Shown here in pieces: positions 44,688 to 56,330 of a stretch of 64,000 bases of DNA; the first letter of the stretch is position 1; each line of letters opens with the position of its first letter. This DNA is from Lithospermum erythrorhizon (taxonomy: Eukaryota; Streptophyta; Magnoliopsida; Boraginales; Boraginaceae), in contig JADFUC010000924.1 in the NCBI GenBank assembly GCA_019722365.1, positions 1 through 64,000 of the forward strand, given 5' to 3'. The notes under the pieces were generated by a model. That model searched no databases, was not told the origin of the DNA, and saw only the letters and a list, made by a program, of their open reading frames with translations. Position numbers and translations under genes: made by a program.

Positions 44688-45800
44688 GGGTGTATAATCT
44701 AATATTCAAATACACCAGTGTACCACAATAAGGATCAAGAATCGGAGAATTTTCTTATACACAAATACAAATTTACACAAAGTAATCAATCTTCGCAGGC
44801 TGTTATACTAGATGATATAGATAGTTGGTATAACCGGTTGTTCTCGTACAACGATCAACAAATAAGCACGGATTGATTAAGCACACAGTACTGTGGTACA
44901 AATGGTTACCCAACTGGTAGTGACACTTGGAATAACAGTTTGCTATAATAAACACAAGAAATACAATAATGTAAATAACAGAAGAGGTTTGTTACCCCGT
45001 TCGGTGGAAACTCTTCCCCTACTTCTGCGGGGTAACATGCCCTGTGGAAGGATTACTTTAGTATATGGTTGAGATTTACAAATAAGGACTTATCTCCCGC
45101 TGACACCCTATTCTACTCTAACCTAATGTCCAACCTCAGGCTCCCCTTGACTTGAGACTACCTCTAAGCTCAGGCTCCCCCTGACTTCCACTTGTTATAT
45201 CAGGTTCCCCCTAATTGTGAGATCCCCTCACTATACTAGAAACTGAGGCTCCCCCTGACTTCTACTTTAATCACCTCTCCTAGTGATTGATATATCAGGC
45301 TCTCCCTGTCGGTGAGATCCCCTCACTATAATAATCAAATCACCCTTGCGGTGTTTGACAAAAGCTGTTACAGAATTCCGACTGTCGTAACCAGGTGTCA
45401 CTAACAGTCGCAGACAACAACAGAGTACAATAGTAACTCTGAACACATACACTACATTGAGCTTTATAACATAGCTCTATTACAAATGACCTAGCTCTCA
45501 ATTCTACAGAGAAAATAAATGTATAAGCGTGAGACATTTTGTCTAATAAATCTTCTTGATCCTTTTGTAGAGAGAAGCTTCCATATAAAAGTTTCCTTAT
45601 TCCCTTATGGTAAGAAATCCCTCCATATTATATATCTAGGGTTGCCGCCTCTTCTAAACTTGATTATCACGAATCCTTCAACCCTAGAGCACATTCAGAA
45701 GCCCATGGTCCGAAATAAAGGCTTCACACTTCAGTTTCGATCTAAAGGCCCAATCGAAACATGGAGTCTGCAATACGACTGTTGTTACCACATGTTAACA
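44688..45800 (-). repeat. Element F 5' LTR
   Basis: On the minus strand it starts TGTTAACATGTGGTAACAAC at 45800 and ends just before the PBS; 1.1 kb. A TTTATATGG near 45575-45583 is the likely promoter TATA box. It holds the pyrimidine-rich repeat at 45136-45330. No matching 3' LTR was found in the window. Confidence 0.7.
45136..45330 (-). repeat. TCAGG-ctccc-CCTGA hairpin repeats in LTR F
   Basis: Five CAGGCTCCCCCTGACTT-like units at 45137, 45171, 45201, 45245 and 45296. The unit at 45170-45184 is a 5-base inverted repeat with a 5-base loop. GATCCCCTCACTATA also occurs twice (45231 and 45316), so about 85 bases are duplicated. On the sense strand the units read AGGGGGAGCC, resembling polypurine tracts. 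Confidence 0.75.
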
Positions 45801-46411
45801 ATAATTGGTCGAAAATAGTTTTAGAGCTGACTACTTCAAGCTCACAAAGCCTTCCCTTCTTCTTGGAGATATTCAACAATCACAATCATGAATCATGCCT
45901 TGTGAAAATGCATGGTAGCTCAACGAAAAACTTAGCCAAGCAATATGCACTAACAAGGAGGTAGTAGAGTTTTGCCATAACTCTTGAAGTGCCTAAATTG
46001 TAGGGCTTGAGAAGCCTATATAAAGGGGCTTGAGTTGGTGAAAATAATTGCTCATTCATTATTCATCTTTTAGAGAAAAGATGAAGCAAAACCTCTCTTT
46101 CCCCACCCCCTCTTGTTCGACCATAATGGGGAAGAAAAACCCAAGCTTTTTTTTCCTCCTAAATTCCTTTGTTCATTTTAATTGTTTTAGTAAAACCAAG
46201 GAAGGCTTTGATCAATTTTGGTGTGGACTATTCTTAGAGACAACGTATATTTGAAGTTTGTTCGGGCCTCGCTGATATTATTCAGCTATGACTACAAGGT
46301 GTAAAAGTACAAATAAAATCTGCGATAAAATTCACATTTTTTTTATAATCTCGTAGAGTTCACATTGTCGTTAGATAATCGATTAGATAATCGTTATTTT
46401 AATCCGTAAAA
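45801..46411 (+). repeat. LTR H, copia-type, plus orientation
   Basis: TATA box CTATATAAAG at about 46017. The leader contains GAGAAAAGATGAAGCAAAA and CTCTTGTTCGACC followed by GGGAAGAAAAACCC. It ends near AACCTAACA (46411). The same landmarks occur at 13040-13200, so both LTRs belong to one family. No PBS follows. The left edge may start at the TGTTAACA shared with LTR F (45793-45800). Confidence 0.6.
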
Positions 46412-47740
46412 CCTAACAATAGGTTCCTGGACCGTTACCTTATTGAGTTCTTGATTGCCCCCATTACTATCAAGTAGTAATGCTTAAAGTCCTCGTAAAG
46501 GTGTTAATTGTTGTTGAATAATTTGGGTTCTTGATGCTCACCATGGTACTCCTTAATTAGGTTTGTTGGTCATTAAGCACTAACGGTCTTTCTCCACTTA
46601 CAGTGGGCCGAGTCCGTTATCGGATCCATTTTATTCGGCCGGTATATTACGGCCTGATCCCATTTCTGGAGCCGTGTCGTGTTGGAATGACAGAACCGCT
46701 TTTATTTATGGGGTTGCGGGGCGTCTCGGTGATTGGCCGTGCCGATGTTGTGTAGATTGTGGAGTACGCCTTTAAGCTCCACCCAATGATTTCGCTTTTC
46801 GAGGTCCAAAATTCAAAACTCTACCGCCCACAGTGGATGGCCTTGAAGAAAGGCAAGCGCCCGGTCCTCTGCGGGATATGAATTAGGTCAGAGGCGGTTA
46901 TCATAGCACATTGGGCAAGGCCTCATGCAGTGCCCAATTTCTGCGTGGCTTCTTTATCTTGTGAGATTAGGTTCAATTCCTCGTTAATTTGATCATATAG
47001 CAGAGAACTTCGAGTCGCCCCAGACACGCCTCGGGTTGAGGGCTTATATATTAAGTTATCGAAACTCTCAGGAGATGGGTTTCATGATCCGCCCTTCTCG
47101 GATCTTGATCGACATATCGCCAGCATAGATCTCCATGTTAGAGTAATCCCCAGGTAGAAAACACCTTGTTGATCGTCCTGCAGTATATGGCTCAGTGCTT
47201 GAAGCCAGGCATGACTCCGATTAATAGATGCCATCTTCGAGTTTAATATGGGTTTTCTCGCGTCCTCCTCACCATCGTGAATATACATTAGGTATCCCCA
47301 AAGCGTTCAAAGAAGTCAACCATCTTGTACCCAGCCAAGTCTGACATCTGTAATCCTTGGAAGAAATTGCATGATCCTTGGCGGGCACTTGCTGATGTTG
47401 ATTAAGTTAAATGCGCATCTCATCCCATTAGGTTTTGGGATTAGCACCACGTGTGATATCTATTAAGATTTTCGGATCGCCTTTGCTTACAGCGGTTTAT
47501 ACATCTCTCTCTGTTGGCGCCTTCATCGAGAGTCCTGCTTCTTTAAGTAGTGGAGGCTTATAGTGAGGTCCCGGCATCTGGCCAGGTGGGTGGCCTCACA
47601 GGGTCACGCCCGGGTATATCATACGCTTACATGCAGAAGATATCCACTATGCCCACGAGGACTTGTATGGCCTCGTCTTTCCCATCGATGTAGTCTTCAA
47701 TCTTGAAGACTTTATTTGGATCACTCTGTCAGGCAGGATA
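46412..47740 (-). pseudogene. Tat-type Ty3 reverse transcriptase and RNase H start (element I)
   Basis: Minus-strand stitched frames give VFKIEDYIDGKDEAIQVLVG (near 47680-47730), IPGRDPV (about 47600), DLAGYKMVDFFERFGD (about 47300-47345), VMPGFKH and ATYCRTINKVF-like segments (about 47170-47215), and EIYAGDMSIKI (47104-47133; the catalytic YVDD reads YAGD). An FISRRTG / PFFKAIH-like connection follows at about 46825-46880, then an NHRDAPQPH RNase H entry near 46745. The upstream 'DP...IxxxxxxxLV' lead-in and VMPFGLKNAGATYQR-type block are those of Tat/Ogre/Retand elements. It is cut at its 3' side near LTR H. Confidence 0.75.
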
Positions 47741-48029
47741 CGAGGGAATCTCTTCGTGTGGTGTCACTTTCTTAGGGCTTTCTTGCCGGGACCTCCAGGG
47801 GTGCACACGTTCGATCCTAGAATCCTCCGTGCCGGGATATGGAGCCTTGACCTTAGCGTATTCTTTTATCAGTTTTGTTTACCTTGAGATAAATCCTCAC
47901 AACCTTCCGCATGCTCTGTCCCGTATTGTGTTGAGGGCAAGTAAATGGATGTATAGAGAGATACCCACGTCCTCAAATTGTGACAGCAGATTGATTAGGC
48001 CCTTATACGCCATATCGCGATGGTGAACT

Positions 48030-48330
48030 CTCCATTGTCAGTGTGGCTGCCGTGGATCTTTCCACGAATTTAACCATGAAATTTGGAAACTCGAGGGTTC
48101 AGCTGCGTCCCCTGTGAACCTAAATTGGAGTGGTGACCCCGGCCTAGTCTGCATGACTCATTCCCAACCCAGGATACTCATCAAAAAATAGGATATCTCT
48201 TACGACTCATGGTGCCCTTTGACATCGAACCTTTTAAATTTCTTTATTCTTTAGGGGTTGCCATGATGGATCTTCGTAGGGGGCATTATGCTCTCAAGTC
48301 CTTGTGGAGGAAGGATGGAATCAGGAACTT
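48030..48330 (-). pseudogene. Tat-type aspartic protease remnant (element I)
   Basis: Stitched minus-strand frames give a 'LESIMPPHEDP' lead-in (about 48270-48320), KVRCQRAP, VRDILFFDEYPGLGMSHAD (about 48145-48200) and GFTGDAAEPS-like (about 48080-48110). These correspond to the Tat protease order: DLExIxPPHxDALVI, VxRxLVDxGSSxDILF, and PLxGFTGxxxxP. The Asp-x-Gly-Ser-Ser centre is lost to a shift (the frame reads VVRDILFF). Confidence 0.65.
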
Positions 48331-49200
48331 CGGGCGGCGCACCCGCATTACCGTGTAAATATCCCTCTTGGCATCGCCCATTACGGTCTTTCAGGAATCC
48401 CTCATAAAATACGCACAGAGATAACATTGACCTGCACAATAATGTTAGGGAGGCCATTATGGACAACTGACTGTCTCTATCAAGCTGTCTATTTACACTC
48501 ACGAGGTCTCACTTGTGGACACCAATCCTTTAGTTGCCCATACAGATGAGAACACCACCTTCGTCTTACATTCCTTTGGAAACAAATTAATAAATCATAT
48601 GATCCTTATGGTATTGGCAGAAGTTGCTTAGATCCCTTTTGCTCTGAGGGGTCTTCTGCCGGGGTCACTGTGGCAACAACCTCTTATCCTCTATCTCCAG
48701 GAATACATTAAAATTTGAGGAGCAGAGAGTCGGGTATTCGATTTCCTCTTTCGCTCATACACTACATGATAATATCACCAGAGTAGGCCACAGCCGAGTC
48801 TTGAATCTGTCCAACGAGCTCCCGTCTGCTTAGTCTCGGCGCTCAGGCCAGGTGTCTTGATCGTGCGCTTTTCCACTTCTTTTCACCGGCCACTTTTCTC
48901 CGCCTCATAATCCCAGATGTTATGACTCCTTGTTCGGATCTGTGAGCGCTAGAGGAAATCATAACAATCTTTTGATCCTTTGGGTATTAATTTGAACTCC
49001 GTCAAAAAATGCTGCAGGAAGGGCCCGTGAGTAAGATTCAATCCGTTGTGATGATTTGGTCAGATTTTGGTAGAGTGGATCGCAAATCTCAATCGAGCAT
49101 TGATATGGCTTTTACTCCAAAATGTGTCTTCCTGCCAGAAACAAGGACCGGTTGGCCGGAAAGCGCTCCCCGGCGATTAAGTCGATAACGGATCAAAGTT
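48331..49200 (-). pseudogene. Probable Tat-type gag C-terminus (element I)
   Basis: Placed by order, since it lies immediately 5' of the protease. A GVITSGIMRRRKVAGEKKWK segment near 48900-48935 loosely resembles the basic 'ISGG...TSSARKxYLR' stretch that precedes the Tat protease. The 83-codon frame at 48251-48502 is not otherwise recognised. Confidence 0.35.
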
Positions 49201-50065
49201 TAGTTCGAGGAAAGAAAGAGTATTTAGGTATCCAAAGTGAACTTACTTTATTTGACCTCGAGTTTACCTTTTATGGTTTTTTGGAAGGTTACTGAGTCGA
49301 GGCATGATAGCTCAGCTGATTTTAATTAATGGTTATGCGGTCATGAAAGGGTCGTATATGCCATTAATTACCACTACTTAATGGTGCGGAAATCGAGCCG
49401 TTAATTCTCAATGGTGTTCTTCTCCCTCACAAGAGATGGAGCGATTAGAGCCTTGATGGGCTACAGTACGCTCATGGGGTCCGATTTCATTTATTAGGTT
49501 GCTTACTTTGAATCAACCTTTGATGAACCCAACTGATTAGATTTCCTTTCTGGGCGAACCCGTTTATTTATGGGGGATTATCATATGCCTAGACCGCTGA
49601 TTTCGATGGATCGGATGCAGATATGGGGGGGGGTCTCTTTAGTTTTTCCACTTTCGGCAGCGCTTTGGCTTTTAAAATGCTCTTTTAATACTGTAGAGCG
49701 GTTCAAGAGATTCTTCCCACTTTTACTCTTTGAATCAATGATTGAAAAAAACCATTAAACTCTCTTATTTCCACCAGTCTAATAAAGCCTTTCCTTTACT
49801 TTGCATCCATTCTAAGCTAAATGAATTGGTTAGATTCAGCATACAGCGACCAGGTACGTGGGGAACCTCGTCCTCGTCTGAGAGAGGCAAGGAGGTTCTG
49901 TATTGAAGCCCTCTTGCTGTCCCCATTGTTTCTTCTTGGCAACAACAGCTACTGGCTGATGGGAACCCTCTCTCAGCCTCAAGCTACCCCCTTGGCTGCG
50001 ATTAGCCAATCTCACATGCCAGCCATTAAAACAATTGGGGTGGGCACTCAAAGTCCGGTGTGGTA
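49201..50065. other. Unassigned repeat sequence
   Basis: No gene recognised. 49340-49500 has palindrome-rich 'ATTAATTACCACTACTTAATGG'-like text that could be LTR. An 11-base G run lies near 49625. It probably belongs to the plus-strand element whose ORF remnant follows. Confidence 0.3.
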
Positions 50066-50545
50066 GTGAGCTCTCCGAGAAGGATCTTGCCGAGTTGAGA
50101 TCCCGCTACGCTATACGCCCATTGGTGTTGCTCATTCGTCCTAAGGCACACTAATTCATTGCCCATCTCCCTCCCAGAGTGAGGACGCTTTTTAAATCCG
50201 TGGCCTGGATGTGGCTCTGTTTCCTGTGCGCCCCGCTTTGTTGGGGAGGTGCGATCAACTTGGAAGGTGTGGGTCCGACCCGAACTACTCCCAGTATGTA
50301 GGTTTCCGTCGTTAGGTTCTAGTCCACGCTTGTCTTACAGGCCGGTATGATGCCCACCATTGGAGTTCTTCACCGCCTCAGCCTCCCATTTACGTGCAGG
50401 AAGGGCAGGCTTTCTACTTTTTCCTCAGTTCGGGGCCAAATGAAGGTTTCTAAGCCCATTCCTCCAAAAGTGGAACCCGAGGATGCTTGGAGGCTACGTT
50501 TTGCTTTATCATCGGGTAAGAGGTTTTCCACAGGAGGTCCCCTCT
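50066..50545 (+). pseudogene. Remnant resembling the plant 'putative gypsy type transposon' domain (PF04195-like)
   Basis: Plus-strand frames give ELSEKDLAELRSRYAIRPLV (50069-50128), then LLIRPKAH, and after shifts FKSVAWMWL, GMMPTIGVLHRLSLPFTCRK (from 50344) and GQMKVSKPIPPK, ending DAWRLRFALSSGK. The order (ELRxRYxIP...V-L-RxP; FE-GLRxPLHPF; P-LxVFxxxF; K-WKxRFFFV) is that of the domain found in plant Ty3 elements related to Ogre/Athila and in their captured genes. It is on the opposite strand to the flanking Tat pol, so it belongs to another insertion. Function of the domain is not known. Confidence 0.55.
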
Positions 50546-53194
50546 GATTTTATGACTCGCTTCGAAGTCTAATTTTGCCGCTGAGGGAATACGCGAGCAT
50601 AGGCGGATGCCGCATAAACTGGGAAGATGCAATCCACTTGTGCCCGCACATTTCTATTTCCATTGTAGTATTGCGAGAGAATTTGTTGGCTTTTCATGCT
50701 TGGTAACCACAGGGCTCTTGAAAAAAGGGCATTGAAGGTCTCTTATTGTGTGCAGACCGCCACCAGCCCCATTTGTTGCTCACTCTACGACCCCAAATCG
50801 TTACCATTGAGGTACAAATTTTTCTCTTCTTTCAATACTTTCTCCCCTTTGGTAGGTCATGGTGGGAAGTTCCACTTGAGAAAGATAAATCACGAGTCCT
50901 CTTTGAGAGAAAGGTACCCCCCACTAACTGGACTCTCCTCCTTTGTTGAGCCGCATGTTATACACGTTACCGCATGGGCTAATAAATGTAGGCATCGGCC
51001 CTGTATGGTATACATGTAGAATCCGGGAAGCGGTATTAGAACCTCGGGCCGAGGGAGATGAGGGAAATTCGTCCTTGTCTCTTCCTCCTCGAAGAATAGC
51101 CGCCCGAGTCCACCTCCTCTATTCCGTTGCTTCCCGAAAGAACATTGAGTAGGCGGTGCTCTGCTAAGCGGTATGGGGCCGGAAGATCGAGAGGTGGTGA
51201 TGGTTCAGCCAATCCACCAGGCACTCACTTTCTTGTCATCCGGATTCAGTCTAAATCCATGGATCCATCACCGCTGTCCCCTGGGGCCTTTCTTCCCCCA
51301 CGGATAGTTCTCGGTCATGATTCGAATAGGTCCGAAGGGATGTCTCATTTTCTTCCTTAGTCACTTGGATCTTATTTCCTCGCTTGTCATAAGAGTAAAG
51401 TGCGTCCCCCTTTTGTGCCTCCTTTCCTCGCTTTTTGTAATGTCATTTATGAGTATACATTGCTTTTTATAGTTTTAAATCTCCATTGGGTTGCCACTTG
51501 ATCTGAGGACCTCTCTTTCCTCACTGCAGGCTGACCCCGGTGGGAACTTCTTCCAGGAGTTAGTCAACTAAAGGGTGAGTTCTTGGGTTTAAAGAAGGAA
51601 AAAGTCACTTATAAAGGAAGATTGCTTGCAGCGCCGCCTAAAAAACCTTGTGAGGTAGCATACCGCGCCAGAGAGAGGGCATGATGCTAATATTAGTAGA
51701 TTAAATTTGCGACAGCGACATGAAGTCAGCAAGTAGAAGGGAGAGAGATATTTGCGATGAAGGAGAGAGGCAGTGGTGAAGAAGAGATATTCTTCATGTT
51801 GGTAGGCGGGGCGTATCGGATACCACGAGCACGCTATTGCACCCGACTCTCGAGAGAAAACGATGCCGGTATGATGCATGGAATCGCCTTAGAGGGTGTC
51901 GGTTCACCGGAGTAGGTGGAGGTGTAGATGCGAGGAAAACTATTTGATATAGTAGTGATACGCTCTTAAAAGGCATTTATCCGGACACTGAGAGGACCAT
52001 CAGTGGTCAGGGCCAAAATTTAGAGGAAGCGGAACTAGAGTGCGGCTCGGCTTTGGGATGAAGTGAGGGATGGCGTTTCTTCCCACAATCCTGCTTAACA
52101 TTTTTCCTTTTTGGCGTTTCCATTGATAGAACTTCGTTATTTTTTAGAATACCAACTTTTGTCTTGTACTTATACCTTATGCATGCTCCATAATATTTAC
52201 GCCTCCATGTGGTGGGGCTCGCCTCCGGACCCTTAGGTTAGAGGAGGATACCGGCTGCTTAAATTTAGGGCTGCTAGTTGTTGACATGTTGGCTGACTTC
52301 CTCAGGACTGGGGTTAGGGAGGATCTAGCTTGCAGAGCTAAGGGGTCTTTAGTTACATTTAAGTATGCATTTGGTACTTACGCGCCATGTTGGCATGAGC
52401 CTCTAGACCATAGATTGGGGGCGATCTTAGCCGCTTATAAATTTAGGGTCTACTTAAGAGTTTTGTGTCATTTTATTCCGTGCTCAGGACATCACTTTTC
52501 CAGAATTTAAGCTGATTGGGATGTGGACACTGCGATGGGGTGGTTGTACATGGGTCGGCTCACTCATGCAGGCTTTCCTCGCCCCTCGATACAGAGTTTG
52601 GTTCTCATTCGGTCGAGATTCTTTCAGGCATTTAGATAGATTTCCATTGACACACTCCTTGATGCATTTCTTTATGCGGCCGGGTGCAATTGACACTTTA
52701 CCCACAGAGAATTTCATTTTGAACTTGCAACAATTTTCAACAACTTGATCCAGTGAAGCTTTAAAACATCCATAATAAAGCTTCATTATACATAATGAAT
52801 TTATTAAGTAATAATAACCAAAAGTATAGAAATGAGAACACCACAGGTTTTTTTTACACTGTGCGTCTTCGGCATACACTCCTTTTGTTTTTGACATTGG
52901 GTGTGATCATTTTGAAACATTTGCTCAAGAAGAATCGCTTGTGATGCTTCACTTTTCGGCGCGCCAGTTTGTAATCCTGCGCCCATGGCTGGCCGTTGTC
53001 CCTCTGACGCGTTCTTGGTCCTTTTCCCCCAAAGGTCATTTCACTTTGGTGAGGATGGCGCTCACTCTTCATACTCGAACAAAAGAGGTATCCTTAGGTC
53101 CACTTTAGGGCCGGTTTCCCCATTATAACCGCGTCTTGCCCGGTTTAAGGTTCTCTTAGAATACAGCATTCACAGGTGAAAATATGAATTAACA
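50546..53194. other. Unassigned, probably retroelement-derived
   Basis: Many short frames on both strands, none recognised; the longest is 137 codons (52484-52897, minus). Pyrimidine-tract plus AG combinations near 51520 look splice-like but nothing supports an exon. 52745-52860 is AT-rich with AAGCTT(T/C)A repeats. No LTR boundaries identified. Confidence 0.3.
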
Positions 53195-54185
53195 TGAGTA
53201 TAAATACAAATCCGTAGTTCGAGGATCTTTAAAGTGCATACTACATTATTCAATATAAAAACATATAATTAATTATAGCAGACGGAGGACTTACAGTGCA
53301 GTGAGGTAAATTCCACCAAAATCCGCACAGCTTGAATTCCACAGCGTGAATTTGAAACTTCCCTCAGCTCCTTGTTGTTGTAATATGATATTATGATATA
53401 CCACAGTTAGTCCACGGGAGGTTGAATCAAGAACTAATCATGCTAGTCATGAGGATGAACAAAACCCGGAAAAAACCCCAAAATTCTTGGGAGAATTTCG
53501 AAATGTGAAAAGGCGGTACTAGGGTTTTGGTGAAAAGTTTACAAAAAGCTTATGATGAAAACCACAAGTTTTAAGCATATAGGGCTAGGTTAAAAGCGAT
53601 AGATCGCTGACAGTTAAGTATTAGCTTGACTCAGTTAACTCTATTGATTCGTTAAGGCACTTCAATGAGTTGCTAATGAAGTTAGGCTATTTAATTAAAG
53701 CTAATTAAATAGTAATGGAATTTAATATCGATAATCTTTTCGAGTTATCGATAAATACTAAAAATTACTCGAGACCAATTAAATAACTATTTAATTGATT
53801 CTATTTGTTAATCCGATATTCTACATAAAATGTAGAACCCTTGTAATTAGAAATACGTTTCACCAATTATATAGTTCTCTTTAATTTCACTCACGTGAAA
53901 TATATAAGCTTCAGCGATATTTGTATGTGTGGCGTACAGGCTCGGATAATGGTAAGTTGTATAATAATAATTGACCGTTCACACAAGCCAATATAACGAT
54001 TAATGAAGTAAGATGGCATTGTTCATGCTTGCTTAAGTATCATGAGAACCAGCACTTTAGTAATATCTAATTATAAGTTGAACACTGGTTCTGATAAGCC
54101 ATTAACCCATTTGGTAAATGAATTTACTTTCACATGATTGTCGCGTGGGCATAATAAATGGAATCAGTCTATTGATTTCCAACGC
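53195..54185 (-). repeat. Element J 3' LTR
   Basis: Aligns with 60899-61889. Shared stretches include ATGAGGATGAACAAAAC, AATTCTTGGGAGAATTT, GCTAATTAAATAGTAATG, TATCGATAATCTTT and TTATCGATAAATACTAAAA. Many single-base gaps separate the copies, more than substitutions. Confidence 0.85.
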
Positions 54186-54985
54186 CCATTTACCGCGGGG
54201 TATCTTACAATTCCTTTATCACGATCTACAGTGGTAGGTAACCGTAAAGTGTGTCGCTTGAAGCATACAAACTTTTCAGTATGAAGCCCGAATAAAGCAT
54301 TTATGGCGTCCGTAAACCAATCATTACCAAGCGTGTGAGAGCTGAGATCTTCCCTTGTATATCGAGGGGTGGACCAAATCCACTCCCATTCTCTCCAGCA
54401 TCATGGCCTCTGGCTTGTGAAGCCCAATATACGTTATAATCCCATGGGAGGCCGTTTGGTCATAATCCAAGCTCTGAGCTTGTATACGTGAGATAGTTAT
54501 ATATCGTAGGTCACAGAATTGTGAACCTAAAATTCTAAACAAATGTCCTTAGGACCACGGATAATAAATATCTTACATGGTCGTTTCGTTAAGTACCAGA
54601 ACCAGGTCGCTGAGACCGGCGTACTGGTATTAATCTAGTCCTGGGGGCTAACGTGATCGATCTTGATCATTTAATCAAAACACATGTTAGTCATTATGAT
54701 GCTTGTGGGCCTGTATCAGCCAAGGCCTTTTAGTACATCTGTGTTGAGGCAGAAGGGTGTAGTGCGGTTCATTGTTACCTCTGCAGAAATATAGACCCAA
54801 CTTTAGGGATTTGGCACTTTAACCGAGGATCTGGCTACATGTATATTATGTAAATTCAAACATTATAGTCATGTAACAGATATATTATAATATAAGAAGC
54901 AATAATATTCAAATGTTTGTTCCGCATACTTGCCAATAGATACATACTCGCTCCCGGCAGCTTCACTTGTGACTGCGGCAAATAC
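54186..54985 (-). other. Element J polypurine tract and 3' untranslated part
   Basis: Minus strand GGTAAATGGGCGTTGGAAATC at the LTR edge corresponds to the copia AAGTGGGAGATTGTTGGAAATC. Between it and RNase H lie about 780 bases without recognised coding. Confidence 0.5.
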
Positions 54986-54989
54986 ATGC

Positions 54990-55560
54990 AAGACCCCATA
55001 TTCATTGCGTCTGCATCGTCTTTGCGACAGTGGTTTAGTAAAGGGTAAACCCGGTCAGCCTCTGTTTCACTACATGCTTGTCGCTTTCTGTCAGCGTATC
55101 TCCCAATCGGGTGATCTTTACGTGCGTGCTTGGATTTGGCGTGTCTTTCGAAATTCTTAGGCATTGCCCGATATTGTCCGCAAGCCCGACTCATTTGGTC
55201 ACTGATACTGGAGTACCTTCCAGTTCGATCGCGAACCTTTATCAATGCTTCTTTAAGCGAACTTGAGACGGCTGCGATATACTGATTACGTGAGTAGAAT
55301 CGCGGCGGTACTCTGTTTGGAACTCATCGAATCTTCTTTCAGCGTGAGACAAAATCATGCACCCCAGTTGGGAATGATAGTCGTCTCTGTCGGTTTGGCT
55401 TGCCGTCCGGTGTACCACTGTCAGCTATTTAACTCCTCATCTCCGCATATACCAAGAAAGCATCTTTAGTTCTTGCCAGGATAGCGAGATCGCGAGCAGC
55501 TCTGATCAATTGAACTTTTGAGTTGACTTTAGTATCTACTTGGTTACACTTAGTCGCCAA
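54990..55560 (-). pseudogene. Element J RNase H
   Basis: Minus-strand frames give ARTKDAFLVYAE (near 55465-55500), NRDDYHSQLGCMILSHAERR (near 55340-55400), then GQYRAMPKNFERHAKSKHAR (55110-55170), corresponding to the copia series LRRTKDxFLVYGG, SDxDDxxSQSGxVF and DNxGAIxxAKExRxHxxSKH. The catalytic acidic residues cannot be assigned because of shifts. The 129-codon frame 54856-55245 covers the end. Confidence 0.75.
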
Positions 55561-56330
55561 GACACATCAGTGCAGTACGCGGCTGCTTATGATGGATCCT
55601 ATGACATAAGGTATGTCCTTCATTCTGTTCATCTCGGCACTAGTAGTGGACGTTTATTAACTCTGGCAGACCGAACTCGTATCTCGTGGGGAGATTACCG
55701 CTACTTGGAATTACTCATGTTGAACCTTTACGTTACCTTATTCACATAAGTATCCGCTTAAAGTCAATCGACCTCTGGCTCGATCCAGTGGATACTATTC
55801 CCAGTATATATTACTTCGCCTAAGTCCTTGTTAGAAACATTTGTGATGACTCATGCATTAGAGTTTAATAACTTTCATTATTCAATAAATAAAAGTATAA
55901 AACAACCTCACAAGTTATGAATAATCCATACAACTCCGACTTTTATGCTGTATACACAAGATTCTTCTTCGTTCTTGATGAAACCAAACTCTTTGATTGA
56001 TTCGTAGCGTAGATTCAACTAGGGATACTGCTTAAGACCATAAATGGACTTTTGACTTAAATACATGCCGTCCTTTAGGACATGTAAAACTGGAGGTTGC
56101 TTACCATATTTTACATCTTCCTCTAGAATTTCCATTCGGGAAGCGGTGCTTTACATCCATTTGCCATATTTCATAGTCATGAAATCTGTGATAGCTAAGA
56201 TTATCGGGATGAGATTTAAAAGCGTAGCCAGCAGCGAGTAAGTTCGTCATAGTCCCGAGCTCAAGTGAACTTGTTTGAAACCTTCTACTCTGAGTCTAGC
56301 TTTGAAAACATCAACGTTTAAGTCTTTATC
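55560..56330 (-). pseudogene. Element J reverse transcriptase
   Basis: Minus strand gives YEIWQMDVK (about 56150-56175), then an LNGN/EED-like stretch, KSIYGLKQ (about 56025-56050), SIKEFGFIKNEEESCVYSIK (about 55945-56005), and further on LGEVIYTGN (about 55815-55840) and NRMKDIPYVIGSI (about 55600-55640). These are the copia RT landmarks in order. The YVDD box, expected near 55890, is not readable. Confidence 0.75.

Noticed and set aside
46811..46840. ACCGCCCACAGTGGATGGCC on the plus strand looks like a Tat-type PBS (TGGCGCCCACNGTGGGGCC)
   Set aside because: On the minus strand it falls inside the RT-RNase H connection (a PFFKAIH-like block) with homology continuing on both sides, so it is coding remnant and not a PBS.
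52484..52897. 137-codon minus-strand frame starting MSKTKGVYAEDAQCKKN
   Set aside because: Cysteine-containing and open, but crosses from an AT-rich into a GC-rich patch, resembles no family I know, and has no splice or promoter context; left within the unassigned segment.
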